NCBI GenBank assembly: GCA_003116975.1
Contig: BGKB01000073.1
Location: 186,001 to 250,000, forward strand
Length of the DNA stretch: 64,000 bases
Origin: Aurantiochytrium sp. KH105
Taxonomy: Eukaryota > Sar > Bigyra > Thraustochytrida > Thraustochytriidae
Direction: 5' to 3'
Below are positions 54,651 through 64,000 of the stretch, in pieces (positions within the stretch are counted from its first letter, which is position 1; each line of letters opens with the position of its first letter). The notes beneath the pieces are model-generated. The model ran no database searches and had not been told where the DNA came from. It saw nothing but the letters and a program-made list of their open reading frames with translations. A program made the translations under genes and the position numbers.

Positions 54651-55020
54651 GGCGTCTGCGCGCCACGTGCTCACGGCATGTACATCTGGCTTTGGTCATG
54701 GTGTTAGTAAAACCTATAAAAGCGAGAGAAAGAGGCAGGGGGGCAAAGTGCACACGTAAATTCGAATTATAAATAGGTATAATATGAAAAATAAGGTGCG
54801 TTTTAGTGAAAAACACCTAAAGTACCCCCATACTCACAACGGATTGTTGACCTCGCAAATCATCACGAATGCAAGCAAACAAATTGCTTCCTGACGAGAG
54901 CGACCGCGCACAAGACCGCAGACGCGGTGCCGGATCGCTCACCATCAGATTAACGTGCGGCATAGGCTTGAAGCCTACGCTCGTGGCCTGCCTCGCAGTA
55001 GGGCAAGAGGTTGAAAGAGA
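54651..55020. promoter_or_regulatory. Bidirectional promoter region of the orphan membrane protein and ARL6
   Basis: A 370-bp divergent spacer. AT-rich around 54710-54800 with TATAAA at 54715-54720 and TATAAATAGG near 54769; no repeat shared with other spacers noticed. Confidence 0.35.
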
Positions 55021-55647
55021 ATGTCTCGCATTTTTCGACGACTCTCCTCGTCGCTACGCTCGCTCTCGATGCGCTTGGGTAAAAGCGAGGCGTGCAATGT
55101 GGTCGTCGTCGGTCTCGACAACTCGGGCAAGAGCACAATGATCAATTATTTGCAGCAGGCAAAAGCAGAGGACGATGAGCCCTACATTCCCGAAGAAGTT
55201 GCGCCCACGGTCGGCTTTCGCGTGGAAACCTTTCGACGGAAAAATGTCAGCTTTACAGCGTACGATATGTCTGGTCAAGGCAGGTACAGAAACCTGTGGG
55301 CGCAGCATTATACGGAAATCCATGCGATTGTCTTTGTCATTGATGCCACGGACCGCATGCGACTCTGTGTTGCTCGCGACGAGCTCGAAATGGTCCTCGA
55401 CGACCCGTCGGTGAGGTCACGACCCGTGCCGATTCTGTTTCTATGCAATAAAAAGGACTGCGCAGACGCCATGGGTCCTGCTGAATGTGTAGCCAAGATG
55501 GAGCTCGAGAAGATCCGCGAGCGTCCTTGGTCGATCATAAGCACCAACGCCCGCAACGGAGATGGAATTGAGGAAGCCATCGAATGGCTCGCTGACAGCA
55601 TCTCATTTGATAGCAGCAGTGCGTCGATCGAGTCCAAGCACAAGTAA
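55021..55647 (+). CDS. ARL6: ARL6/BBS3 small GTPase
   Basis: A 208-residue Arf-family GTPase. G1 is GLDNSGKS (31-38); the switch I region carries APTVGF; G3 is the diagnostic DMSGQGRYRNLW (82-93), which is a hallmark of ARL6; G4 is NKKD (143-146). The stretch HAIVFVIDATDRMRLCVARDEL matches ARL6 closely. ARL6/BBS3-GTP recruits the BBSome coat to membranes for trafficking of ciliary membrane proteins. The N-terminus (MSRIFRRLSSSLRSLSMRLG) is longer and more basic than in animals and lacks Gly2, so membrane attachment would rest on an amphipathic helix rather than myristate. The stop is 44 bp from the stop of the convergent esterase gene. Confidence 0.92.
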   Translation: MSRIFRRLSSSLRSLSMRLGKSEACNVVVVGLDNSGKSTMINYLQQAKAEDDEPYIPEEVAPTVGFRVETFRRKNVSFTAYDMSGQGRYRNLWAQHYTEIHAIVFVIDATDRMRLCVARDELEMVLDDPSVRSRPVPILFLCNKKDCADAMGPAECVAKMELEKIRERPWSIISTNARNGDGIEEAIEWLADSISFDSSSASIESKHK

Positions 55648-55691
55648 ATATAATGTATATCTGAACACGTGTTGCTGGTCTTGGGGAGAGC

Positions 55692-58344
55692 CTAGGTTGG
55701 ACACTTGATCGTGGGCGCGAAGAGTTCTTTGAAGTGCAAGAGCAACGTCAGCGATAGCGCAGCAGAGTCGAGAATGCAAATGTGCGCAGCGCGACCGATA
55801 AATTTGTCCATTCGGTTGGTGCGAAGACTGTCAAACTGAAAGGCAATGTCCACACGCGTGACCTTGGCGGGATCAACCTCGGCGAGAAGATTGTCGCACA
55901 TTTCATGCGCGAGAGAGACGTCCGCCTTGGTTGTGTAAGGACCAGGTTCGAGATACTCGACACGCGCGCTGTGGTAGGGTACATATTGGTCCTGGTGCGA
56001 AGAGATAAGCACGACGTGGCTAAAGTTGCGCAGACCCGTCTCGCTCTCCGATAGTTTGTAAACGTAAGTATCTTTTACGGAGCCACCACGCGCGAAATCG
56101 GTCAGTGCTAGCTGCCCAAGAGCCGATGCCTTGCGCCAGTGTCGCATGGCCCAGAGGCCATACTTTACCAGAGTCGATTTCATGGCACGCGCACCCAAAT
56201 GCGGCGACGACATGGAAAGCAAGCTGTGCAGATTTGGCAAGTATGCTTGCATTTCCTTGCGTGTCAAAGCACTGCGCAGAATGACGGACCCGATCGAATG
56301 GCACACGAACGAGAGCCGACCCAGTTTGAAGGTCTCGCCGGCAAATGTACGCACAAGAAAGGCCTTGACCTCATTCGCGAGTCGCGTCCCGAGAACCTCA
56401 ATGTCTGAGTCCGTGTCCTCTTCGTTGGCTTTGCTCAGCAACGTGATTGTGTCCGGTTCCACAATGAGCAGGTAATTGCGGAACGCACGCAGGTCCCACG
56501 AGCTGCCCAGATATCCGTGAACAAAGACAACCACGTCACGAATGTCTTCAGGCACGCCCAAATCCTCACCCTCCACGTTTTCCTTTACCTCGACCAAGGG
56601 GGCGGGAGGCGGGCTTGCTGCGCGCGCAAGACCGACATCCTGCGTAAGGGCATCAGGCACACTTGCAGTTCGCGATGGCTCGTCAGTGTCAAGCTTGGCC
56701 GCGGAAAAGGATGATGATGATGACAAAGGACGCGTTTCGTAGCGCTGCTCAAAGAGAATGGGATGCGAGGCATCGTCCTCGAACATTTCAAAATCCTCGA
56801 CCTTTTCACGATGGAATTGACGAATCTGAACTTGGCATTGACGAATTTTCGCCGCAACCTCTTCGCGCTTCCGGCATGTTTCCGCACTTGTCGATGACTT
56901 GAACTCTGCTACAGGAACTCTTTCGCGAAGGACAATCTCTCCTACTTTGTCCGTGGCCTTTTCAAGCCACGCACTCTTGAGATCACGGCGCACCTTGCCG
57001 GTGAACGACTGCAAGTTTTGCAGAAATCCGTGCCAGGCCAGGAGTAAGGTCGAAGACCATGTCTCCAGCTCGGTCGAAAATGCCGCCGCGAACTCTTCAA
57101 CATTGCGCGCGCCATCAGATCCACCCGCAAGACGAGGGGCAACCTCAACGGGGGCAAGGGGCTCCACAGGGATTCCACCGGAAGAGAAGGATTGGGCGTC
57201 GGCCAGTTCAATTTTACGTATCAAGAGGTCAACACAGGCAGCAAGAGATGCGTGCGAGCTACGGAGAAGAAAAATGCAGTTGCGACGGGTCATCTCGAGG
57301 TCTTGAGCAAAGTCCTCATCAATGGTGTCGTCGAGATCCCGATCTTCGCGACCAGAAAGGAGATACTGCGCGAGGCGCAGGCCCGAGGCATCCGGTTCGT
57401 ACTTGAGGTTCGTTACGCACGCATGCACTGTCGTCTCGAGAAGCGCAAAGCCGGTTTTAAGAAAGTCGTCAAAGATTATAGGCACGTATTCGTGCAAGCC
57501 TTCGCCGACGCGATTAAGCTGTACGGTGCGAGCAGCAAGAATCTCAAACTCGGGTGGCTCCGTCTCTCTTGCAACAGGAATGGGTGCGCGTTCGAGGCAA
57601 ATGCAGAGTCGTAAAGCAATGTCACGTTCCTTGAGCGCATCAACCTCAATGCGAAAGTGAACACCGTCATTGAGTTGACGCTTTTCATCCACGTAGCGCA
57701 CAATAAAACCCTTGCTGTAGTACACGTCATTAAGGCCTGAGATGCTGGCGGACGACTGGTGTCGCATGCTGTCCACGACTTTGCGTCCCTCGACATGTGA
57801 TAGTTCCATGTCAGACTCGAAACAGGCATATGGGGTGGCACGATCGCCAACAGGGGCGTCAGCGTGGGCGCCAAGTCCCTGTCGTGGATCTTTGGCGTTT
57901 TTGTTTCGCTTGCCCTGCACGACGGCAGCATCATGGTCGCTATCCTGGGCTGCCAAGCGAAGCTCGTCTGCGCCCTTGGCCACGGAGAGGGAAAGGCGGT
58001 ACAGACTGTGTGTGAATGAGGTGCGACGATCCAGTATTGAGGAGAAGGAATGGTCAGTCAGTTAGTTTATCGGTCGCACACAGTCCCTGGAGATTTTGCG
58101 CCTTTCGCGTTACCAGTGTACGCAGTTGTTGAAATCAAGTGCGTGTGCCTGCCTGCCTGCCTGCTTGCTTGCATACTGTCTTGCTTGCGATTTCTCCTTT
58201 TCTTCTTTCTACCTCTTTCTACGAACCCTTTGGCCCTGCGGTCGTCGCGACACAGCGCCACACGTACCCTTGCTGGTTCAGGTCCACGTTGTTGAAGGTC
58301 ATGAGGCAAACGCCGACCTCGACGGCCGCCTGCAGGCTCGCCAT
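55692..58344 (-). CDS. FAM135: FAM135-type putative serine esterase/lipase (spliced)
   Basis: Two exons on the minus strand (58344-58268 and 58005-55692) encode 796 residues. Exon 1 gives MASLQAAVEVGVCLMTFNNV then DLNQQG, aligning with the FAM135 N-terminus (M-x-x-V-Q-A-x-V-E); the join continues G-LYRLSLS. FAM135 motifs follow, such as GLHEYVPIIFDDFLKTGFAL. The C-terminal alpha/beta-hydrolase (DUF676) starts near 520 with VVVFVHGYLGSSWDLRAFRN; the nucleophile is S596 in VCHSIGS, followed by MSSPHLG and an HQDQYVPYHSARVEY strand with the likely Asp; the His is probably in SLAHEM. The exon-2 frame alone would begin at a GTG without the family N-terminus, so the splice is well supported. Substrate unknown. 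Confidence 0.85.
58006..58267 (-). other. GT-AG intron of the FAM135 gene (262 nt)
   Basis: On the minus strand the donor is GTACGT at 58267 and the acceptor CACACAG ends at 58006. It carries a GCAG/GCAA microsatellite (58145-58180 on the plus strand: CCTG/CTTG). The splice falls inside a Gly codon. Confidence 0.75.
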
Positions 58345-58810
58345 GGCGGCAAGGGCAGTGCTCCGCCACACCAGCACGCAGAGCTCGCCGCCTCGCGCGA
58401 CGCGCGCCACCTGCAGCCGCCCGTCGCTCCGCGTGCCGAAGCCCGACCAGGGGTGGGTGTATGTGTACGCGTAGTCCGCGCCGCTGGAGCTGGCTCCGCT
58501 CGGCTTCGGCGATTGGGCCTCTTTTCGCGACCCGTTGGGCCTCTTTTCTTTGACGCCGACCGTGACTGAGGTCGAGACCAAGAACAAGAACAATAAAGCC
58601 CCAGCTGATCTGCACGCACGCGCAGTGCGGTTCCAAAGAGCATATTTCTGATTGGTCGAAGGAGAGGGAGGTGTAGTCACCGCCGTGCAGGCAGGCAGGC
58701 AGGTTGCGCAGGGCCTTGGAAAGGGCGATAGCGAGCACTTCGTGAAGTGGCTGGCTGGCTGGCTGGCGGGCTGACGGGCTGGCTGCTTGCTTCGTTTGTG
58801 TAGAGCATCG
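58345..58810. other. Divergent spacer
   Basis: GGCAG units at 58685-58702 and GGCTGGCT at 58748-58785. Presumed promoters of both flanking genes. Confidence 0.45.
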
Positions 58811-59248
58811 ATGATGAACCAGGACCAGAGTCAGAGCAAAGGATCATCGGTGATGCAGAATGAGGAGGAGCAAGAGGTCGAGGTCGCAGCGCTTGCGCTC
58901 AAGCGGCTGCTGAGCCGCGTCAAAAGTGCAAAAGTCATGCTTCAGGAGGAAGATGAGCGCGTTGAAGCTGATCGCCGAAGAGAAGAAAAGACGCAAGAGG
59001 AGACGACCTACGAAGAGGCTGGACTTTCTGATCCGAGCGAGTATTATGGAGATGTCAACATTGACGATGACAAGGAAGCCAAGCATGAACAGGCCACCGA
59101 AGAGCTGCTTCGCGTGCCCATGACTCCGCGTCCACCGCCAGAGCTTGTGGGTCTGTTGGCCAACTGCAGGCTTGGGTCTTCCGTGCACCCTGATGCATTT
59201 GGGTTCTCTAACGAGACCAAGACTCAGGACAGCTCCCCGAAGCAGTAA
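58811..59248 (+). CDS. Small acidic protein, function unknown
   Basis: A 145-residue, Glu-rich, hydrophilic protein. A short helix (ALALKRLLSRVKSAKVMLQE) is followed by a charged stretch and then SDPSEYYGDVNIDDD, a Pro-rich VPMTPRPPPELV and a Ser/Thr-rich end. No membrane segment, no cysteine motif and no recognised domain. The preceding in-frame codons start at a TTG and include GC-rich repeat sequence, so the first of two adjacent ATGs is used. It may be a real small gene; support is only the intact, low-complexity but not repetitive frame. Confidence 0.45.
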   Translation: MMNQDQSQSKGSSVMQNEEEQEVEVAALALKRLLSRVKSAKVMLQEEDERVEADRRREEKTQEETTYEEAGLSDPSEYYGDVNIDDDKEAKHEQATEELLRVPMTPRPPPELVGLLANCRLGSSVHPDAFGFSNETKTQDSSPKQ

Positions 59249-60463
59249 GGTTGAACAAAAGAAGCGCGCACACACATTCATTGACGGAACTCTGACCACT
59301 TAGAATTCGCGCGCGGGATACTAGCGCGATGGGAAGATAGATGTTCAAAGGAAAGAGACGAATACCTAAGTAATCAATCAAGCCATTGACTTTCGATTAC
59401 AGTTCGAGACACCTTTATGGATAATATGGAATCAAATGGATTGCTAGTATGCCAAAGTACGCTAGGAATGCCGGGGGAGTTTTCGCTTTTGCTGAGACGA
59501 ATTTGTCTGGTGGTGAAGATCGATTTTTCCCCCCCACCCTAAATGTCGTCTCGAGGATGTAGTGAAGAGCTTGACGATCACAAATCTTTGGCCGTGCTAG
59601 GTCGTGCTCTGAGCGATGTTAGACGTACCTTAATGTCGCACGAACTAGTGGCTGCTGAGATTGGATGGTTATTGGCACAGCAAGTCTACAGTAGACTTCC
59701 TATGGGTGCCAAGCTGACTTCGCCACTTCTTTGGCGCTGCTGTCTGCTCACGTCATTTCCATTTTTCAACACACCTCTTGTCTCGAGCTCATCTCCGTGA
59801 CATGGATGAACAACACGCAGCATGCACGTGCACTTTTTGTTCATTGCTCAAATGAATGAGACTTTCTGGTCTAGGCCTAGGCCTGTTGCGAATCGGCTGA
59901 TGCCATGTTCCTCCTCTTTTCTCGCATGCTGAAAGCGAGACGCCGTTTCCCCCTTATATTAACTTTCAGAACCTGAACAACCCATCCTAAAAGCCGTGGT
60001 CGTTGCCCGAACGACGCCGGCGTCGCGTTTCGTTTCCTTTGCGGCAAAAGGGAAGGTGATGCGCGTCTCTTCCGGCGCCGCTTCTGGAGGATTCGCGGCG
60101 AGCAGCGCTGCGGCTACGTGTGCATAGTATTGCTGCTGCCGCTGCGAGACCGAGTCGCCGAGGCCTCATCCGCTGGCTCCACGTCTCGCTTTGCATTCTG
60201 CGAGGGCTTTTGCAGTCTGGAGTAGTAAACAGGCCAGCCCAGGAGAAGGAAACGGAGTGTGCTAAGCAGGCCTACTAGAGAGGAAGAGGGCTGGCGTGTG
60301 TGGTGGGCGAGCACATGGACTTGCAGAAGCCGCACTTGCAGAGGAGCAAAGACGCAACGCGGCAGCGGGCAGAGGCAAAGGCGCTCGCGGCGAGAGCAGA
60401 AGAGACGCGCGGGCAGACAGGAGCAGCGCCGGCGGTGACCTGCAGAGAAGAAGGGAAGAGAAG
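59249..60463. other. Intergenic region
   Basis: A C-run lies at 59529-59537. No protein-like frame on the plus strand. On the minus strand, 60127-60286 could be read as a terminal exon after a TCTCTAG acceptor, but I found no matching upstream exon. Confidence 0.45.
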
Positions 60464-61093
60464 ATGCGCGTGGGTATCGTGGGGTGCACCGGCGCCGTGG
60501 GCGAGGAGCTGGTCAAGGTCCTGGGCGAGAGGCAGGACCGGCTGGGCGGCGTGACGCAGCTCAAGCTGCTGGCGAGCGCCAAGTCGGCCGGCAAGGTCAT
60601 GGACGCGGGCGTTTTTGGCCCGCTGACCGTCGAGGAGTTCTCCATCGACAAGGTGAAGAAGCTCGATGTGGTCTTCCTGGCCGTGTCCGGATCCTTTTCG
60701 CTCAAGTACGCGCACGAGATTGCCAAGAGCGGCCCGGTCGTGATTGATAACTCGTCGGCCTTCCGCAACGATCCCGAGATCCCCCTTGTGATTCCTGAGA
60801 TCAACGGGCACACGGCCAAGAACGCCAAGCTCATTGCGAACCCGAACTGCACGACGGCGATTGCCGCGATGGCTCTTTGGCCCTTGCACCAAAAGTTTGG
60901 CATCCGCAGCCTCATCATGTCCACATACCAGGCCGCAAGTGGTGCTGGTGCCGAAGGCATGGCCGAGCTCGAGGCACAGACGCGCGCGCACGTCAAGGGC
61001 AGCGCGCCCGAAGTCTCCGTCTTTCAGTACCCGCTGGCCTTCAACGTGATCCCGCACGTCGACTCCTTCCAGCCGAACGGATACACGCGCGAG

Positions 61094-61125
<32 letters not shown>

Positions 61126-61636
61126 CTTTGGCGTGCCGGACATGGATGTCTCGTGCACGGCGGTGCGAATCCCGACCCTGCGCGCACATGCAGAGGCGCT
61201 CACCATTCAGACTTGGGCACCTTGCAGCGTCGAAAAGGCCAAGGCGCTCATCGACGAGGCTGTCGGCGTCCAGCTGGTTGACGACCCGAGCAGCAACAAG
61301 TACCCAATGCCAATCAACGCCACGGCCAAGTTCGACGTTGAGGCTGGCCGAGTGCGCCAGAGCATCGTCTTTGGTGACTTTGGTCTCGACCTCTTTGTGT
61401 GCGGTGATCAGCTCCTTCGCGGCGCTGCGCTCAACGCGGTTCTCATTGCCGAGTTTCTCCATGAGGACAAGTTCGAGAAGCCCTCTGGTTACAAGCCCAC
61501 CGTGCTGCAGCGCTTCATGGGCGCCTCGCTCTCCGGCCCTGCCCTCTGGTTCACGGTTGGCGCCGTTGCAGCCACGGCGGCGGCGGCGACCTCGTTTCTG
61601 ACTGCAGACTCGAAGCCAACTTCGTCTTCTGCCTGA
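60464..61636 (+). CDS. asd: Aspartate-semialdehyde dehydrogenase with C-terminal hydrophobic tail
   Basis: A 390-residue enzyme that reduces aspartyl phosphate to aspartate semialdehyde for Lys/Thr/Met synthesis. The NADP-binding motif is VGCTGAVGEELVKVL near the start; LASAKSAGK, VVIDNSSAFR, and ANPNCTT with the catalytic C129 follow; then STYQAASGAGAEGMAELE, a PHVDSFQPNGYTREEMK segment, and VRIPTLRAHAEALTIQTW. This is the fungal/bacterial-type ASADH pattern. After the expected end (LLRGAALNAVLIAEFL), about 45 more residues follow, with a hydrophobic helix GPALWFTVGAVAATAAAATSFL and a short Ser/Thr tail, like a tail anchor. No N-terminal targeting sequence is seen. The start at 60464 is directly on the conserved motif. 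Confidence 0.93.
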
Positions 61637-62019
61637 TTCTTTCTTTTTTCCCTCTCCCCTTTTCTTGCTAAATTTTGCGTTGCGGCATCGTCAGTCACAG
61701 CCATTCTTCTACGTCCAAGTTAACAATCAAGTCAACAAGCAAAGGAATGAGCGACTGTTGGTCGAGACAATGTTCCAACGAAGCAAACAGCAAAAATTAT
61801 AAATGAACACGAGGCCTGAACGAGTTTTTCTTTTTTTGACGACCATGCTTCCGTAGCCGATTCGGGCCAGTGAACACAACAGCTTGAGTGAGTTCTCGAC
61901 AGTTATGCTGTCGTACGTCCAGGCCTAGCTGACATTTCTTGATGCTGACAGTGAGTGAAAAAAAAAATCAATCCTCGTTGTCAATTTCAATTCACGTATG
62001 CTGTCCTTGCGCATACATG
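61637..62019. other. Intergenic region between convergent genes
   Basis: T- and A-runs only (61645-61670, 61827-61837, 61959-61967); contains both 3' ends. Confidence 0.5.
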
Positions 62020-63618
62020 CTACTCGTGATGTACAGGCTGCAGAGACGCAGCGGACACTCCCAGTGTCCGCCGTAAATGGTCAAAATTACGCTGCCACTG
62101 CTCTTCGTCAGCTGCGTACTGCTCCTTGGTCTCGCGAAGCTGTTCGCGTAACATTTCATTCGAGGAGATGAGTGCCTCGTGCGATTCGCGAAGCATACCA
62201 GCAAGAGCTTTGCTTGCTTGATCGTCCACTTGCACAACTGTCGATTGTTGCTGTGAAGCGAGGTGACGCGCATTTTCGACTTCTGCCTGAAGCGCTGCTT
62301 TCTCGTGCTCTAGAGCGGTGCATCGATCAACAAGAAGTTCAACTTGGTCCCGAAGCGAGTGTTCCGTGTTCATTTGAGTTTGTCGCTCCTGATCAATGCG
62401 AGCCATTTGCTCGTTTTGGGCCCGGCGTTCTGCGTCGATGCCTTGTTTCTCGTTCTTGCGGGCTTGAACTAAGCGCACGAGGCGCACGTTCACGCTGGCG
62501 ACTGTATCTTCCCAACCGCTGGTACTCACAGGCATGCGGAGTGAACGCATGTGTCGAAGTAGGTCGAGCAGCACCTGATCTGCATTGAGTGGAGCTGCTT
62601 CTTCTCCCTCTTCGTTGTGTTCCTCCTCCTCTCCACTCTCGACGACAACTTGACGCTCCTTGTGATTTTTCATGCTTGCTTGCGACCCGAGTTGTGAACG
62701 CGCAAGTCTAGCTTCATTTGGAACCCCGAATTTTTTTTCGCGCGCAGGATGCGACCTTGATGTCGCGTTGAAACTCAATCGACTATTCTCCTTGCCGTTG
62801 GATAAAATTTGAGAAGTGCTTGGCTTTGCGCCGACAACTTCTTCGTCACTGCTATCGCTCGTTTCAGCATCGTCATGCTCATCCACGCTCTCCATTTTGA
62901 CAACCGTTCGTCTCTTGTTGATCTTCCTCACAGCATGGCTTCTTTCAATCGCAAGTCCTTCTTCTTCTTCGTCGTATTCTTCTTCCTCCTCCTCCTCCTC
63001 CTCCTCGTTTTTGCTGCTGGCTTCATCTTTATCGTCTTCAGTATTGTTCCGAATGTTGTCCTCTTCTTCTTCTTCATCGTCTTCATCGTCGTCATCTTCG
63101 TCTTCGTCTTCATCGTCATCATGTAGATTTGGTCGAAGATCTCCGGGTGCAATGGGTGGTAGCTGGGCGGCCTTGCGACGCTCCAACGCGGTAATCAACT
63201 GCTCATCAAGGGTGCTGAGATCTTCAAGCTGCTGTATGACAAAGCTGCGATAGAGTCTGGAGCGCACGAGCGGATTCAAGCGAGCGTCGAGTTTGCGCAG
63301 CTCCGTGTTCCGTCTCAGCAAAAGCAGCTGGCGGCCATCATTGATCTTGTTGAGGTATATATTGAGCGTTTCGAGCTGCTCAAGGTGTTCAAGACCCTCG
63401 AGCGATACGAGCTTGTTCCGTGATAAGTCCAGCTTCACAAGGCCGCGAAAGGGTCGCAGCGCATCGCCGAGAACTTCGAGCCCATTTCGCTGCAACACGA
63501 GCGTACGCGCACCGTCCAGGTCCTCCTCGGCGTCCCAGCCGTTGCGCCTCACGACGGCTTCCACGGCCTCGGTAGCCGCCGCGACCGCCGGCCCCGCTTG
63601 CGCACGTGGCTGAGTCAT
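62020..63618 (-). CDS. CEP72-like leucine-rich-repeat and coiled-coil protein
   Basis: A 532-residue protein. Three or four LRRs of the SDS22/CEP72 kind lie at about 40-145: LVKLDLSRNKLVSLEGLEHL, LETLNIYLNKIND, LRKLDARLNPLVR and a cap YRSFVIQQLEDLSTLDEQL-x-x-A-L-E-R-R. The order L-D-L-S-R-N, L-N-x-Y-x-N, L-N-P-x-x and a final E-R-K/R-A matches CEP72/LRRC36. Residues about 180-245 are almost pure Asp/Glu. A long coiled coil (about 370-520) ends the protein. CEP72 is a centriolar-satellite/centrosome protein needed for CEP290 localisation. The LRR cap also occurs in other ciliary LRR proteins, so CEP72 is a likely but not certain orthologue. Confidence 0.7.
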   Translation of the reverse strand: MTQPRAQAGPAVAAATEAVEAVVRRNGWDAEEDLDGARTLVLQRNGLEVLGDALRPFRGLVKLDLSRNKLVSLEGLEHLEQLETLNIYLNKINDGRQLLLLRRNTELRKLDARLNPLVRSRLYRSFVIQQLEDLSTLDEQLITALERRKAAQLPPIAPGDLRPNLHDDDEDEDEDDDDEDDEEEEEDNIRNNTEDDKDEASSKNEEEEEEEEEEYDEEEEGLAIERSHAVRKINKRRTVVKMESVDEHDDAETSDSSDEEVVGAKPSTSQILSNGKENSRLSFNATSRSHPAREKKFGVPNEARLARSQLGSQASMKNHKERQVVVESGEEEEHNEEGEEAAPLNADQVLLDLLRHMRSLRMPVSTSGWEDTVASVNVRLVRLVQARKNEKQGIDAERRAQNEQMARIDQERQTQMNTEHSLRDQVELLVDRCTALEHEKAALQAEVENARHLASQQQSTVVQVDDQASKALAGMLRESHEALISSNEMLREQLRETKEQYAADEEQWQRNFDHLRRTLGVSAASLQPVHHE

Positions 63619-64000
63619 GATGACAGCTCGATCCGTTTCTGTGTCGTCGGGCGGCCGCGCCGTTATGTTGATTCATAATGTTTCAACATGCTGACTTGAA
63701 GACTCGGCGACTTGTCTGCTGCAACGTATACCGAGAACTACCATGGAGCGAAACGTTTGTCGATTCAACGTACTACGCTGGCGCGCCCTGGTGTCATTGG
63801 TTCTGGTTTGCTTTGAATGAAGCATCACTGCCGCCAAGCCAAAGCAAATGAGGTCATGAGTCATTTTCACCCGAACCATACAAAATCGACCTGCGCTCTC
63901 TCGTGATCACTTTGTTCACTACATGCATTGTCGAAGATACGGGAAGGTATTGTATCATTCCAAGAGAAGCTGATTACAGCCTGCCACCGTATAACGTTGC
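63619..64000. other. End of window, upstream of the CEP72-like gene
   Basis: No gene, RNA or repeat recognised; presumably the promoter of the minus-strand gene. Confidence 0.5.

Noticed and set aside
59543-59800. 85-codon plus-strand open frame
   Set aside because: Short, with no domain or leader evidence and typical of chance frames.
60127-60286. Possible terminal exon on the minus strand (good TCTCTAG acceptor, hydrophobic peptide)
   Set aside because: No ATG in frame and no matching upstream exon before the aspartate-semialdehyde dehydrogenase gene.

Overview
This 64-kb window is nuclear DNA of a eukaryote. The genes are large, almost all are single open frames, and they are scattered on both strands with their own leaders rather than arranged in operons. 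Two genes carry short GT-AG introns that I can place by eye (229 and 262 nt). The two tRNA-His genes have eukaryotic features: discriminator A73, no encoded G-1, no encoded CCA, and pol III T-runs. The base composition is GC-rich with many simple repeats. The mix of genes (PqiA-like membrane protein, PKD2-like channel with Cys-rich ectodomain, bifunctional peptide-amidating enzyme, BBS3 and CCDC113 ciliary genes, aspartate-semialdehyde dehydrogenase, FolC-type folate enzyme) suits a flagellate-forming heterotrophic stramenopile. A labyrinthulomycete/thraustochytrid is my best guess; the species cannot be settled from the window.

Layout. 1-2.8 kb: non-coding, GC-rich. 2.8-10.4 kb: an Atg22/UMF1-like MFS transporter, a tandem pair of orphan multi-pass membrane proteins, and a C2H2/coiled-coil/TPR protein, all on +. 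10.7-16.1 kb: spliced mitoribosomal mL59 (-), a small secreted Cys-rich probable GPI protein (+), FAM32A (+), a BMT5-like rRNA methyltransferase (-). 17.3-22.2 kb: PqiA-like protein (+), a divergent pair of a coiled-coil protein (-) and an ankyrin protein (+). 22.3-28.6 kb: a 2080-aa CABIN1/Hir3-like histone-chaperone subunit (-). 28.6-32.4 kb: the largest gene-free gap, with a (CAGA)n array of about 30 units. 32.4-39.9 kb: PKD2-like channel and bifunctional PAM (+). 40.3-43.0 kb: DDX3/Ded1 helicase (-). 44.0-44.2 kb: two tRNA-His genes (-). 44.4-47.5 kb: an orphan single-pass protein and NudC (+). 47.8-51.5 kb: PX-domain protein and FPGS/DHFS (-). 52.7-58.3 kb: CCDC113 (+), an orphan membrane protein (-), ARL6/BBS3 (+), FAM135-type esterase (-, spliced). 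58.8-63.6 kb: a small acidic orphan (+), aspartate-semialdehyde dehydrogenase (+), CEP72-like LRR protein (-).

Functional links. Ciliary or centrosomal genes are over-represented (CCDC113, ARL6/BBS3, CEP72-like, possibly the PKD2-like channel), with CCDC113 and ARL6 separated only by one orphan gene. The rest is mostly housekeeping: splicing (FAM32A), rRNA modification (BMT5), mitochondrial translation (mL59), translation initiation (DDX3), nucleosome assembly (CABIN1/Hir3), folate and amino-acid biosynthesis. The most noteworthy items are the type II membrane-anchored PAM with every metal ligand in place, CABIN1 with an embedded Tudor-like segment, the orphan tandem membrane-protein pair, the tail-anchored-looking aspartate-semialdehyde dehydrogenase, and the recurrent (CAGA)n tracts near gene starts. 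Start codons were placed at ATGs; several longer open frames begin at GTG or TTG and were trimmed.
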